DNA of 64,000 nucleotides, from assembly GCA_002812745.2 (NCBI GenBank), contig NCSJ02000011.1:232476-296475 (forward strand), in the 5' to 3' direction. This DNA comes from Scytalidium lignicola (lineage: Eukaryota; Ascomycota; Leotiomycetes). Within the stretch, counting starts at the first letter, position 1, and every line of letters begins with the position of its first letter. Both the position numbers and the translations under genes were made by a program. The notes under the pieces were generated by a model, which saw only the letters and a list, made by a program, of their open reading frames with translations, did not search any database and was not told the DNA's origin. Positions 10,996 through 21,505 of the stretch are shown in pieces.

Positions 10996-12069
10996 ATGGA
11001 AGACGCATCAGAGCAGAAAACGATCATCAGTTCCCTCGCGTACCATTGGAGCGAGGCAGACAGAGCCGTGATACAATTTCCTAAGTCCAGGGGCCTTGAA
11101 TATTCTCGAACATTCACGAATGGTGGCACGGCGTCGATGGGCCGTCTTGCACTTCTGCCTCTTGAAATACTTCACAACATAGTGCGCGAACTCGATTTCG
11201 AAAGTCTTGGGGCTATGAGATGCCTGAACACTCGGAGTAAAGATATTGTGGGGAAGCTTCCGGCCTATAGAGACATTGCGACCTTTGCACACAATGCTCT
11301 TCGAGCACTATCCGCTACTGGCCTGCTCTCGAAATATAGCGCCAAATGTCTCTACTCCGTCCTGTGCCAGGATCGGTGCTTTGGCTGCATTGGTTTTGGC
11401 TCTTTCCTCTTTCTTCCCACAGGTCGCCGGTACTGCTTTTCTTGCATCGAAACAAATCCCGAGATGGTTGTTGTCTCTACCTCCACAGCGGCAGCTCTCT
11501 TCGGGCTAGCAGACAAAGCATTGAGGCAAATCGTAGTCGTAACGACTGTTTCTGGAGACTATGGAATCTATCAAAAAACTCACCGCAGACGGATCCAAAT
11601 TGTTAGTCGACAGGAGGCTACGAAGCTCGGTATCTTGATACATGGCAGCGAAGAAGAGATGGAAAGAGCTGTGACTCTTGGCATTCATCGTGGCAACGTA
11701 CTCGGAGATAACGATCAACCACGAAAAGTGGTTAATGGATCGATTCCCCAGCGTCCTGGTGCGAATGATGATACTCTTCCCTTTATGGCTTGTACTCCGT
11801 TCCCATACCTCGACGTACAACGACGTCGAATTAACAAGGGCGTATGCTGCCGCGGATGCGAATACAATTGGTATAGAAGGGATGAAGACTTCCCTCGTGG
11901 GTATAATATTAGTCAAAATTTGTTCAGGAACCTGAACAAAATTATTTCCGAGGATGAATTTCTCGTGCACTTCGAAAACTGTCGTTCTGCGAAAATGCTG
12001 TGGGATGAGTATATCTTGAAGCGTAAGGAACTTTCTGAATCTGTTAGAAGCACTATATTTCGGACGTAA
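10996..12069 (+). CDS. F-box domain protein
   Basis: Single-exon frame of 357 aa. Residues ~51-95 form an F-box (LALLPLEILHNIVRELDFES followed by LGAMRCLNTRSKDIVGKLPAYRDI). Next comes a helical segment and a Cys-rich block typical of fungal F-box proteins, with CQDRCFGC ... GRRYCFSC. A second Cys cluster, CCRGCEYNWYRR, lies near residue 288. F-box proteins usually bind Skp1 and recruit substrates to SCF ubiquitin ligases; the substrate here is unknown. The paired CxxC motifs could bind zinc. There is no membrane segment. These genes are often multicopy and fast-evolving in filamentous ascomycetes. Confidence 0.75.
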   Translation: MEDASEQKTIISSLAYHWSEADRAVIQFPKSRGLEYSRTFTNGGTASMGRLALLPLEILHNIVRELDFESLGAMRCLNTRSKDIVGKLPAYRDIATFAHNALRALSATGLLSKYSAKCLYSVLCQDRCFGCIGFGSFLFLPTGRRYCFSCIETNPEMVVVSTSTAAALFGLADKALRQIVVVTTVSGDYGIYQKTHRRRIQIVSRQEATKLGILIHGSEEEMERAVTLGIHRGNVLGDNDQPRKVVNGSIPQRPGANDDTLPFMACTPFPYLDVQRRRINKGVCCRGCEYNWYRRDEDFPRGYNISQNLFRNLNKIISEDEFLVHFENCRSAKMLWDEYILKRKELSESVRSTIFRT

Positions 12070-13098
12070 TTGCACATGGACCTTATCAGTTCAAGTTTTC
12101 TAATATACCCAGATCACTAACCCAGATCTTAAGTGAAAGTAGCTCCTGCCTTGTTAGACTTTGCTTTTCTAAACCTATTGTAAGTCTGGTTGAATGTTTC
12201 GACCTTTATCTCGAAGGATTTCCCAACCTGTTAATATCCAATTTTAGATCGATTAGTTCGAGATTTGCGAAAACGAAGCATTCTAAAACATATCTTCTGA
12301 CTTAGCTAAGTAGTTAAGGAGATCCATTGGCAACAATACTAATATAGAGTAGTTATGTACGCAATTGTTGAGTTTGAGCATAACTTCTTGTAGCAGAGAG
12401 AAGTTGAATAGGTAGTGAACAAACTGACGCATGTGTTCGTATATAATGAGGTTGAATTTGTGAAGTTCGGTAAAGTTGGGAGGTGCGGTTCTGACTGACG
12501 GGGATCCGGAATTGGCTTCGAAAGAATCCTTCACTGACTTTTTCCAATTTTAGCTGGCGGCAGTTATAGCTAAGGAGCCGAACAGGTCACCTTTTGACGC
12601 CGGTCCATCTACTATAGCTCTCACTTTCAACTTACCCTTGCTTACCTTGACTCACCCAAAACTGCTAGTAAAGCAGCTCTGCTCACCTTTCCGAACAAAA
12701 ACAGATTTTCTTCATGTCAGGATTGACGTGTGATAATCACTTGAGATTCATATCAGTGAATATTTGATCTTACAGTTTGGATAAGTATGTACTAAAGCTT
12801 AGTGATTCACTTCCACCCACTCATTATCTCATGATTTCGATATTCAATGTGGCAATTCAATCTAAACATGGTGTGAAGAACTCTTACAATGTTATCATTC
12901 ATAAGTAACCATATCAAGATAACAGCACTTAGAACTACTGTTAAAAGTTCACAATATTCAATTATTCTGTGGCATAACCGACCACTCTCGTGTAGAAATC
13001 TCATTATTCGTCTGTTTTGTAATACCCGCCATGCAAATAAATATAAGAGTACATTTGAGAATCACAATATCCAACCTAAATCCATTGACCATATCACA
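12070..13098. other. Intergenic spacer, convergent 3' ends
   Basis: About 1 kb of AT-rich sequence between the F-box gene and the permease, which converge. Only short unsupported frames are present. No repeat or RNA gene was recognised. Confidence 0.5.
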
Positions 13099-14736
13099 CT
13101 ATTTACCTCCAGTAGTAATATCAACCCCAACAATATGTGGATCCAACCCGCGCTCTAACCTCTGTGCTCTAAAAAATTCCAATTGCGCCTCTTCGGTCTT
13201 GGCATATGTCTTTCGTCCCTTGATAAACCAGAATGCTGTCGCAATGACGACCATGATGCCAAATACTGCGATAGCATAATTCATGTCTGCGGGTGCTGGG
13301 TTTGGATCTCCAGGGAAGAAGAAGAACACCGTCGTTATGGCGGAATAAATGATGCTAACCCAGTTAACAAAGGGGCCAATAATTGGACCTAGGGAGAATT
13401 TTCCGCCACGGGGGAGAGCACCGCGACCAGCAATAAGGAGGGCGACAACCGGAAGAGCGTAGGATATCGTGAGAGCAATTGTGGATACGGAAAGAATCGC
13501 TTCGAGCACAGTGTTGGAGAAGAGATAGAGAATCCCAATGAGGCCGATTATGACCCCCTGACCCACAAGGACGCGAAGAGGTACTTTCCACGTTGGCGAG
13601 ACGTGTGAGAAGTAATTACTCCAAGGTAGCCCACCATCTCTGGCAAAGCCCCAGGTCAGGCGAGAAGCAGTAGTCATGACTGAGACACCTTGACCTAGTC
13701 CATTGAAGATGAAAAGAGATAATAACACGGCTGCTCCTTGTAATCCAATAGTGTCTAGAACTAGCTGCATGAATGGAAAGCCGGTAGGTGAGTTGAGGAT
13801 AAGGTCCAGGTCTTGAATGCAGAAGAGACAGACAACCATGAATATGAACCCTGTCACTGCACCAGCTGCGACAGCAAGCCATATCACCCGTGGGGCATTG
13901 ACACGCGGATTCGGGATCTCCTCAACCATGTGAATCACAGAGTCAAAAGCCGTGAGACCATAAGCGGCTTGGATCAGGCCGGTGAACCATGTCACGCCGT
14001 CCGACCATCCTGTCTGATTGATCCAGGTACCGAAGACAAATTTTGCGGATTGGTAAGAGAGGTTTGAACGCACACCTACGGCGATAAGGAGGGCAAGGCT
14101 AAAGACCAGGAAGAGTGTGCCAAATTGGATGCCGACGATGTTATTGAACCAAGGAAGAACTTTTTCTTTGCGGCATGCAACGGCATTGACTAGAGTGAAA
14201 AGAATAGTGACGCCAATATACACGACAAACTCCTCCCATCCAGTGGATTCCCACTCATTGTTGAAGAGAACTTTCATGCCTAGAATGAAGTCGGACATGA
14301 AGGCAATTTGGGAGGCGGTTATAGTCCACCAGCCAAACACGTTGATCCAGGCACAGATGTAGGAGAGGAGGCGGCCGGCGTCGCCTTCTAACAGTCTATG
14401 CACCCAATAGGCCTGTCCCAGAGCAGTAGGCATTGCACTGCACATTTCCCCTAGAGAGAGGGCGAGACAAAGACTGCATATTGTGACGAGGACGAGACCC
14501 CACAGAATAGCAATTGAGCCACCATTTGTCAGTCCTGAGGCAAGGTCTTGGGCAAAGGTCGACCACGTTCCTAATACGCAAAAGGAGAAGGCAAGCATGC
14601 TCCATATGTTGAAACTGCGGGCCATGGCGGACTCCAGGCCCATGTCGGCAAGGTCGAGAGCATCTTGGGTGGCTTGGTCGGTTACATCGAGAATCTTCTT
14701 GTCGTTGGAAGGGTAGTCGTCGTCGTCGTAGTCCAT
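13099..14736 (-). CDS. APC-family amino acid/GABA/choline-type permease
   Basis: Intronless frame of 545 aa from the start MDYDDDDYPS; 27 further codons are open upstream, but the acidic hydrophilic N-terminus is usual for the family, so the shorter start is preferred. Twelve hydrophobic segments can be counted, beginning at FNIWSMLAFSFCVLGTW. Family signatures include SLGEMCSAMPTALGQAYWVH after segment 2, YGLTAFDSVIHMVEEIPNPR in the middle, and TTASRLTWGFARDGGLPWS. These match the fungal amino acid/GABA/choline permease subgroup of the APC superfamily, which imports nitrogenous solutes across the plasma membrane. Substrate is not determinable from sequence. It is divergent from the amine oxidase gene, consistent with nitrogen acquisition. 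Confidence 0.9.
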   Translation of the reverse strand: MDYDDDDYPSNDKKILDVTDQATQDALDLADMGLESAMARSFNIWSMLAFSFCVLGTWSTFAQDLASGLTNGGSIAILWGLVLVTICSLCLALSLGEMCSAMPTALGQAYWVHRLLEGDAGRLLSYICAWINVFGWWTITASQIAFMSDFILGMKVLFNNEWESTGWEEFVVYIGVTILFTLVNAVACRKEKVLPWFNNIVGIQFGTLFLVFSLALLIAVGVRSNLSYQSAKFVFGTWINQTGWSDGVTWFTGLIQAAYGLTAFDSVIHMVEEIPNPRVNAPRVIWLAVAAGAVTGFIFMVVCLFCIQDLDLILNSPTGFPFMQLVLDTIGLQGAAVLLSLFIFNGLGQGVSVMTTASRLTWGFARDGGLPWSNYFSHVSPTWKVPLRVLVGQGVIIGLIGILYLFSNTVLEAILSVSTIALTISYALPVVALLIAGRGALPRGGKFSLGPIIGPFVNWVSIIYSAITTVFFFFPGDPNPAPADMNYAIAVFGIMVVIATAFWFIKGRKTYAKTEEAQLEFFRAQRLERGLDPHIVGVDITTGGK

Positions 14737-16100
14737 GTTTCCCAATTGATGAGACTCGTCTATCTCAGCAACAGAGAACAGGATCAAGGAATTCGACAGC
14801 AACACGGAAAATACCAATACAAATTGGCCTGCCTAAGGCGTGAACGGTAACCAATGGACCCGTGAGTTGAAGACAGCAAGGCACGCAAAAGGCAGCAACC
14901 ACGACAAAAGAAGTAGAATAGAAAAGTATATATGTAAAGAGAGAGTAAATGGTGGACGATGAGGAGAAAAGAAGAAACCAGACGAAAGAAGCAGCGTAGA
15001 GAGGTATTTCAATGAAATTGGAGATGCTCAACCGCGATTGAACCGCGATATCTCCTATCTTGAGGAATGCGGGGAAGAAGAACGCGACTGGCTAGAGCAA
15101 TTGATACTTAGGTAAGGAGGAAGAGTAATAACCCATGCGTCTCCTCAATTACAATGGCCGTGGCAACTACCCAAGGCAGCTTAGCAGGGCATTAGAACAG
15201 AAGAAAACTCGAGAGAAAAGTTGTGAATGTTTTTTTTTACCTCATACCCGCCGCTAGTCTGCACTACCCAGGTATCCCAGGGTTTTACCGAGCAGCGATG
15301 AAGAATCGATATTACCAACCTCCATGCCGCCGTATTCTCCCCGAGTTAATATAGGTGATAGTTTTTTGCTGTTCTTCCGTCTTCGGAGCTGAGATGCATT
15401 TGAATCTGGGGAGGCGATGGAAGAGAGAGCTTCCATACCCGCTTGGGCTCAATTGAACTCCAGGAAAGAAGAGAAAAGCCTTCGGGTTGATCTTCCACCA
15501 GGAAGGGAATATCTCCGGAACAGGGTTTGCAAAAGGTACCAGCCGGATGCAGCCCTGCAGGCATTTTATGCCATGTGCAAGGTAAGTTCGACTTGCGGCT
15601 GGTTTGACGTTTGTTCAGCACAGGATATATAACCTTGAGTGCTGCGACACCAAGTGGCTCCATAGAGATGTGGTTTCTCTCTTATCATCATCTTGTGCTC
15701 ATTCCTACCTCGGGCGTTATCAATGAATATCCTGCTCCACCAAATGCCAAGGAAGCCGATGTTTTGAAGGCATGAAAGGCATAGAAGGAAGCTTTTTTGG
15801 ATCTGAAAGTGAGATGGCATTGGAGCGGGGCTGATTTGGGGGGGCTTATCCACATACGGCAAGTCCAAGCAGAGACCTAACGATTGGCCGGATCTGATCT
15901 GTGTTTATCATCGGGTCTCGGGTCGCCTCACTTTTGAGGCCGCAGCTGCACCTGCACGAAGAATGCAACTTTGCAACTTTGCATCGTTGCGACGGCACAA
16001 GAGAGAAGAGAGAAGAGGGGAGAGGGACAATCGAAGACCATGGTATAGAGATCACATGATGCGTGTGCCGCTCACTCCAGGCTGCGTCAAAGTCGCACTG

Positions 16101-16125
16101 GATTGGATTGGATTGGATTGGATTG
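16101..16125. repeat. (GATTG)5 microsatellite
   Basis: Five perfect tandem copies of a 5-bp unit, in non-coding sequence about 740 bp before the amine oxidase start codon. Confidence 0.9.
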
Positions 16126-16616
16126 AGCTGTAGTTGTTGGATGCGGTCAACAAACGACAAAGATAAAGATGTCAAAGATGAGCGGCCGACGTACTGCTAG
16201 CTACTTCAAATATTCCGTGGAAGAAACAGCGTAGATGCCTCCAGCTATTTATACTCCAACAAATTTGCTCAGTCGAATTGCTCCATCAGTCCACCATGGG
16301 GCAATGGCTCAAATCCCCGGAGATTGGAGATCGAAGGTATCGCCAACTCTGCACCCCCAACGCGGCTCTATTTCTGCAAAACAGGAAGCTGGCGGGATCC
16401 AGACTGAAGAAGAGGAAAGTGACCACGTCCAAGAACGAATGGGAACTCCTCGCCCAGAGGCACTGCGCAGCGAACCAGTCACGGCAGTCGGACATTTGCT
16501 GCTAGAGGCGGCCAGCCGTCGACCATGCCTATTGCAGCAGGTCCATGCGAAATCACGTGGAGATAGTAGTGGGTGCTGACTACAGTGCTTGCTTAGGGAG
16601 CCGTGGGACTGGTGGG

Positions 16617-16622
16617 TATAAG
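16617..16622 (+). promoter_or_regulatory. TATA-like element of the amine oxidase gene
   Basis: TATAAG lies ~250 bp before the start codon and is followed at ~16650-16700 by a T/C-rich tract, an arrangement common at fungal transcription starts. This is a positional inference. Confidence 0.35.
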
Positions 16623-16868
16623 TAACTCTGGGAACCTCCAGATGGGAGCTTTTTTGGACTTCTTTCTTCTACATGCTCCCTGTTCTCTCTTATATCCTCT
16701 TCACCGACACTCACACACATATATACCCGTCAATTGCTGTTGTGGTGGCTGCTGCATTTGAGTTCGCAGTCTTCCTCATCCTTATCGCCGTCCTTATCTG
16801 GAAGAAGCTACCCTGGTCTGCTCAGCAAGACAAGAAGACAAGAAAAGCCACGAGAAATACGCGCAAAC

Positions 16869-19150
16869 ATGTCGATAGACTCGGACTCAATTCCTGGATA
16901 TGAGATATATCGTGATGGCTACGTCCCTGAGCCTGCGAAATCATCGTGCGGCTGCTCAAAATCCGCCAGCTCCATCCCACATCCCTTAGGTAAGTGCAAA
17001 GTGCAAAGTGCAAGGCTGTCAGCAGTGATTGGGGTTCATCGCAAACTGCACGAACCCCGCACGAAGCTTCCTATCTTCTCCCCTATCAGCAGCTACAACA
17101 CCAGCGACAATTAGAGGAGAGGGAAAAAAAGCAAAATAAACTCGCCTGCTAACAACTGCCACGTCCAGATCAACTCAGCATCTCCGAAATACCCCTCGCT
17201 GCCTCCCTGGTGCGCGCCCACAAGCCCGAATCCAAGTTCAAATTCAACTCCATCACCCTGCGCGAGCCACCCAAGGCCATCTACACCGCCTTCCGAAATG
17301 GCTCTGGGCCTCGGCCAGACCGAAAAGCCTTTGTCATCACCCTCGAACTGGGCTCCTCCCAAGTCGCCGAATCCGTCGTCAACTTGACCAACAAGACCGT
17401 GGAATCATGGAAAGTGTTGGAAGACGTCTTTCCAACCCTCACTCTCGAGGATCTCGACATCTCGGAGCAAGTTGCGCGAGCTGACCCCCAGGTCATCGAG
17501 GCCTGCCGTGAGATTGGCATCTATGACATGCGCAAGGTCTTCTTCGATGGCTGGGCCATTGGACACGATGGTCGCTGGGGGTTCGAGACCCGACTCCAAC
17601 AGGCGCTGGCTTACTACCGGAATTCGCCTTACGATAACCAGTATGCGCATCCATTAGACTTCAGTGTCATCGTCGACACTGAGCGCGAGAAGGTCCTGTC
17701 GGTCGATATCCGTCGTGTGAATGGCCAGCGCACCCCAGTCAATCTCACGGAACACAATTTCTTGCCCGAATTCGTTGCCAGTGGGTACAACCATGATCGA
17801 TTGAAACCCATTTCCATCACTCAGCCGGAGGGCGTGAGCTTCACCTTGGATGGAAACGAGATCTCCTGGGCCGGATACAAGATGCACATCGGCTTCAACT
17901 ACCGTGAAGGGATTGTCCTCTCCGATGTCCGTGTCGAGGATCCGTATGAGGGACGGGAACGCCAAATCTTCGACCGTATCTCCGTCGTAGAAATGGTGGT
18001 TCCGTATGGCGAGCCTGAACCCCCTCACCACAAGAAACACGCTTTTGATGTCGGCGAGTATGGAACAGGGTTCATGACGAACTCGTTGAAGTTAGGATGT
18101 GATTGCAAAGGCGCCATCCACTACCTTGATGCCATTGTAGGCATGGGCAATGGTGATGCTGCCGTCATCCGCAATGCTGTTTGTATCCACGAAGAAGACA
18201 ACGGCATCCTCTTCAAGCACACTGATTTCCGCGACGGCAAAGTCGTCTCTGCACGGGATCGCAAACTCATTATCTCCCAGATAATCACAGCTGCAAACTA
18301 CGAGTACGGCTTCTACCACATCTTCACTCTCGACGGCACTTACAAGCTCGAGGTCAAATTGACCGGAATGCTCAACACCTATCCCCTTCACGCCTCAGAA
18401 GAAGCCGGAAAATACGGCACCGAAGTTGCAGACCGCATCAATGCCCACAACCACCAACACATCTTCTCCCTGCGTCTAGACCCCGCCATTGATGGCCCCA
18501 ACAACACTGTCGTCCAGAACGACGCAGTTGCCTCTCCCGAACCCGTCGGCTCCAAAGCCAACTTCTACGGCAACGGCTTCTACTGCCAGAAGACCCCACT
18601 GACTACTAGCCAAGGCGTCGACTACTGCCACGAAACCGGCCGTACCTGGGACATCATCAATCCCAACATCCTGCATCCAACCGCAAAGAAACCCATCGGT
18701 TACAAGATCGTAACCCGAGAATCGACGCCCCTCCTAGCAAAACCAGGTTCAATTGTCCACAATCGTGCTGCTTTCGCACGCCACACGCTCTGGGTGACTC
18801 CTCACCGCGACTACGAGCTCTTCCCCGCAGGAGACTACGTCCCACAATCTACGGGTGCACCAGGCTACATTAACAACACCAGCGTAGCCGACTGGGTTGC
18901 TCGCAGCGAGGACATTGAGAACCGTGATATCGTCGCCTATTTGCAGTTTGGTATCACGCATTTCCCTCGTGCGGAGGATTTTCCTATCATGCCGGCCGAA
19001 CCAGTGGGCATTATGGTCCGCGCGAGTAATTTCTTCAAACAAAATCCGTGCCTGTGGGTTCCACCTACTAATGTTGATGTTGATTGCACGTCGAAGCCGG
19101 CGGTTTTGGATAAGAAGAGCAGTGCTGTTATGCAGAAGGGGAAGTTGTGA
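16869..19150 (+). CDS. Copper amine oxidase (primary-amine oxidase)
   Basis: Two exons, 16869-16989 and 17169-19150, joined through a 179-bp intron, give 700 aa. The join restores HPLDQLSISEIPLAASLVRAH, the usual family N-terminus. The catalytic tyrosine that becomes topaquinone is in NYEYGF, at about residue 418. Copper ligands are the HxH of NHQHIF (residues 469 and 471) and a later His in GITHFPRAEDFP (residue 638). The likely catalytic base region is FDVGEYGTGF. The enzyme oxidatively deaminates primary amines to aldehyde, ammonia and hydrogen peroxide, supplying nitrogen. No N-terminal signal peptide is visible, so the enzyme is probably peroxisomal or cytosolic. An in-frame upstream ATG at 16734 exists, but the extension is low-complexity and unlike the family. 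Confidence 0.95.
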
Positions 19151-20068
19151 TTGAGGTAAAAGGGAGGGGAAGAGTAAATGATAAGCGGTTATAAGATGTG
19201 AGGTATCAAACTACAGACATAATTACTTGACGGCTTCATCGCGAACTCGTCGTTTCATCATTTAAGAGAAGGGAAATAAAGAGAGGAAGACTCAATATCT
19301 TCCTTAGGTTGGATACATTGGCATAGCATTTTCCGGCAATTTGCCTTGTCCTTCGCAAAGTCTTGATGAACGCAGCAAGCCCCTCGCCCTCTTTCCTCTT
19401 TTACGCTCCTCGTTCATAAACGGCAGTTTAGGGAGGTGATGTATGAGAGAAAGAGGGAGTGGGAGGGGTTTAGCTTGCTTGTAATTATAGATAGCATATG
19501 AATATCAGCGGTTATATAGGAACTTATTTTCAGAGCCATAACCATAACCACAGACCTACCCCTAACCATAACCATAACTTCAACCCCCTTCCTAACCCTA
19601 CACCTAAGTATTGCAACATTCAAAACATTCCTCTCATCCCAATGGTAGAGTCAACGCCTCGACATACCCCATTCAAAATCCCATTTAAGTCAAAATCCAG
19701 GGAAGTATACTAATCCCAATCTATATTATCCCATTACAGAACGAAAAATTATTTTATTATGAATTTAAGTCCCATCGTAATGTAAAACATATCCTTGTGG
19801 TAAATTTTCCATGACGTAGATTAGTGTACAAATAATTAAATCTTCGCTTTGGGTCGGGGGACTCAAAGCACACTTACTCACCTATATATATATACGCGCT
19901 ACGATCACACACAACCTTGACATGTGGAAGAAGAAGAAAAAGAACAAGAAAACACTTCCATTCCAGTTCATGAAAATTTACTGAAAAAGTAAAGGATTCA
20001 TCATCATCACCATCACACATACACTCTCTATATACATATACGCATAAGATCCCCGCCCTCCTCCTATC
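19151..20068. other. Intergenic spacer between convergent genes
   Basis: It holds the 3' UTRs of the amine oxidase and the purine permease-like gene. Apart from a telomere-like tract at 19536-19607 and short AT-rich stretches, nothing was recognised. Confidence 0.5.
19536..19607. repeat. Degenerate telomere-like tract
   Basis: About 70 bp composed mostly of CCTAAC/CCATAAC words, including CCTAACCCTACACCTAA. This resembles the fungal telomeric repeat CCCTAA in degenerate form. It lies between convergent genes rather than at a chromosome end, so it may be an interstitial telomeric remnant or a coincidental low-complexity tract. Confidence 0.45.
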
Positions 20069-21505
20069 TTAATTAATATAAATCGCCTCAGTCCCAATAT
20101 CCGGCGCCACCTCCCCTCCCAGACTATTAAACGCATCGCCGATATAATTCCCAGGCTTCAACCCCTTATCATACGTCCCCGTCCAATACATCCTCATATC
20201 CTTCACAATCTCAATGCCAGCCTGGTAAATATTCATAATACTAGGCTCGAAGCCCTCCTGGTCGGCGTCGAGCAAGTGGAACATCTCCGCCTCGCCCGGC
20301 GGCGCGCGGTCAAAGTCGCTGATGGTTCGCATCAGGATTATCCGGCTGAAGTCCACGAGGCCCGAGAGGGTGCCGCGCAGCAGGGCTTCGAGAGTAGCAT
20401 TGTCTTCTTGTTGCGTGGCGCAGTAGTTGCCGGTGCCGTTGGTCATGAGGAGGGTGTAGTTCTGGAATGCTTCGCCTAGCGTGGAGCCGGACCAGTATTG
20501 GTTTGCAGTTCCGCTGTCGCATTTCACGACGCTGGGAGGCTGGTTCGCGGGTGCGTAGCCGTAGGTGGCTCGATACTTTGCTGCACCGTCAGTGTCGTTC
20601 AAGGTGGCTAGGCTGGCGATGTAGTAGGCTCGCTCGAGCAGGTTCACGTTGAGCTCGAAGATCTCGGTGCCATAGACCTCGGTTGGATAGTCGATTCCGT
20701 CGGGCATATCTGGGTAGCTGCCGCCTTGGGGGACGTAGCCTGTCCAGGACAGGTTGGCGGGCATCTGGCGGGGGTCGAATTCATACTGCAGATCGAATTG
20801 GATTGCATACCGGGCAAAGGTGACTGAGCCGGTGGTAATGAGGTGTGGGTTGCCACCAGCTATGCCAGTGATGAGGAAGTAGGTGGACGTGAGGTTGAAT
20901 TGAGGCGAGAGAAGGAGGGCAGTTACGGTGGAGGCTGCGTTGATTTCTGTGGGAATGGGGAGTTAGAACATTGGAGCTTGGTTAAGGCATTTAATAGAAA
21001 GGAAACAGGTTGGACGGTTTTGCGTTTAGATAAATAGGAAGCTTACCTCCTTCACCGGTGGTCAATTGACAGACATCACCACTCGATGTGCAGTGCGCAT
21101 CAGGGAAGAGAGGAGAGAAGCCAGGGATAGTGAAATTCTGGTCGAGCAAGCCCAATTGGTTCTGAACATCATCATACCAGACATCTGCTTCCGAATCAAA
21201 CTAATAAATAAATCATTTCGTTAGCAATGTTCACACGTTTCTCTCTCTCCTTCTCTTGCTGCTCTATACAACCGGAACTAGCCTCGATAGAATATATGAA
21301 AATCTCTTAGACATACCATGCTAATGATGAACAATTTCGGGCTAACCACCTCCTTCACCTCGCGCCTCTTCAAGTTGCCAACCGACCTTCTCTTAGCAGC
21401 CATTGAAGCCGTGGATGATCCTCGACCGCGCAGCCTTGCAGGCAAGGCTGCCTCCACGAGCGAGGTAGCCGCCAAAGCGACGGACAGCAAATAAGAAAGA
21501 TGCAT
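20069..21505 (-). CDS. Purine nucleoside permease-like protein (NUP family)
   Basis: Three exons (21505-21317, 21200-21047, 20946-20069) sum to 1221 nt, encoding 406 aa. The N-terminus MHLSYLLSVALAATSLVEA is a good signal peptide. The mature protein contains the NUP pattern: SPKLFIISMFDSEADVWYD, DAHCTSSGDVCQLTTGEGE, STYFLITGIAGGNPHLITTG, and late GNYCATQQEDNATLEAL and ILMRTISDFDRAPPGE. The family was defined by yeast-type purine nucleoside permeases but its members resemble secreted nucleoside phosphorylase-like folds without obvious membrane helices, and that is what is seen here. It probably acts outside the plasma membrane in purine nucleoside uptake or handling. It lies tail-to-tail with the amine oxidase. 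Confidence 0.9.

Larger units (their letters stand above)
14737..16868. promoter_or_regulatory. 2.1-kb divergent intergenic region between permease and amine oxidase
   Basis: It separates the start codons of two divergently transcribed nitrogen-related genes. It contains a (GATTG)5 microsatellite at 16101-16125, an AGATAA word near 16150 that could be a GATA-factor site, and a TATAAG element at 16617-16622 followed by a pyrimidine-rich tract before the amine oxidase start. Short open frames between 15.2 and 16.6 kb have no recognisable family and were not called. Confidence 0.45.

Noticed and set aside
14765..15031. Hydrophobic 88-codon frame upstream of the permease
   Set aside because: Lies in the permease 5' flank, out of frame with it, and appears to be chance from T/A-rich sequence.
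16235..16579. 114-codon frame upstream of the amine oxidase gene
   Set aside because: No similarity recognised; overlaps another frame and lies in the promoter region.
16734..16868. In-frame N-terminal extension of the amine oxidase from an upstream ATG
   Set aside because: The 45 extra residues are Leu/Ser-rich then basic, unlike amine oxidase N-termini, and start inside the T/C tract that fits a transcription start.
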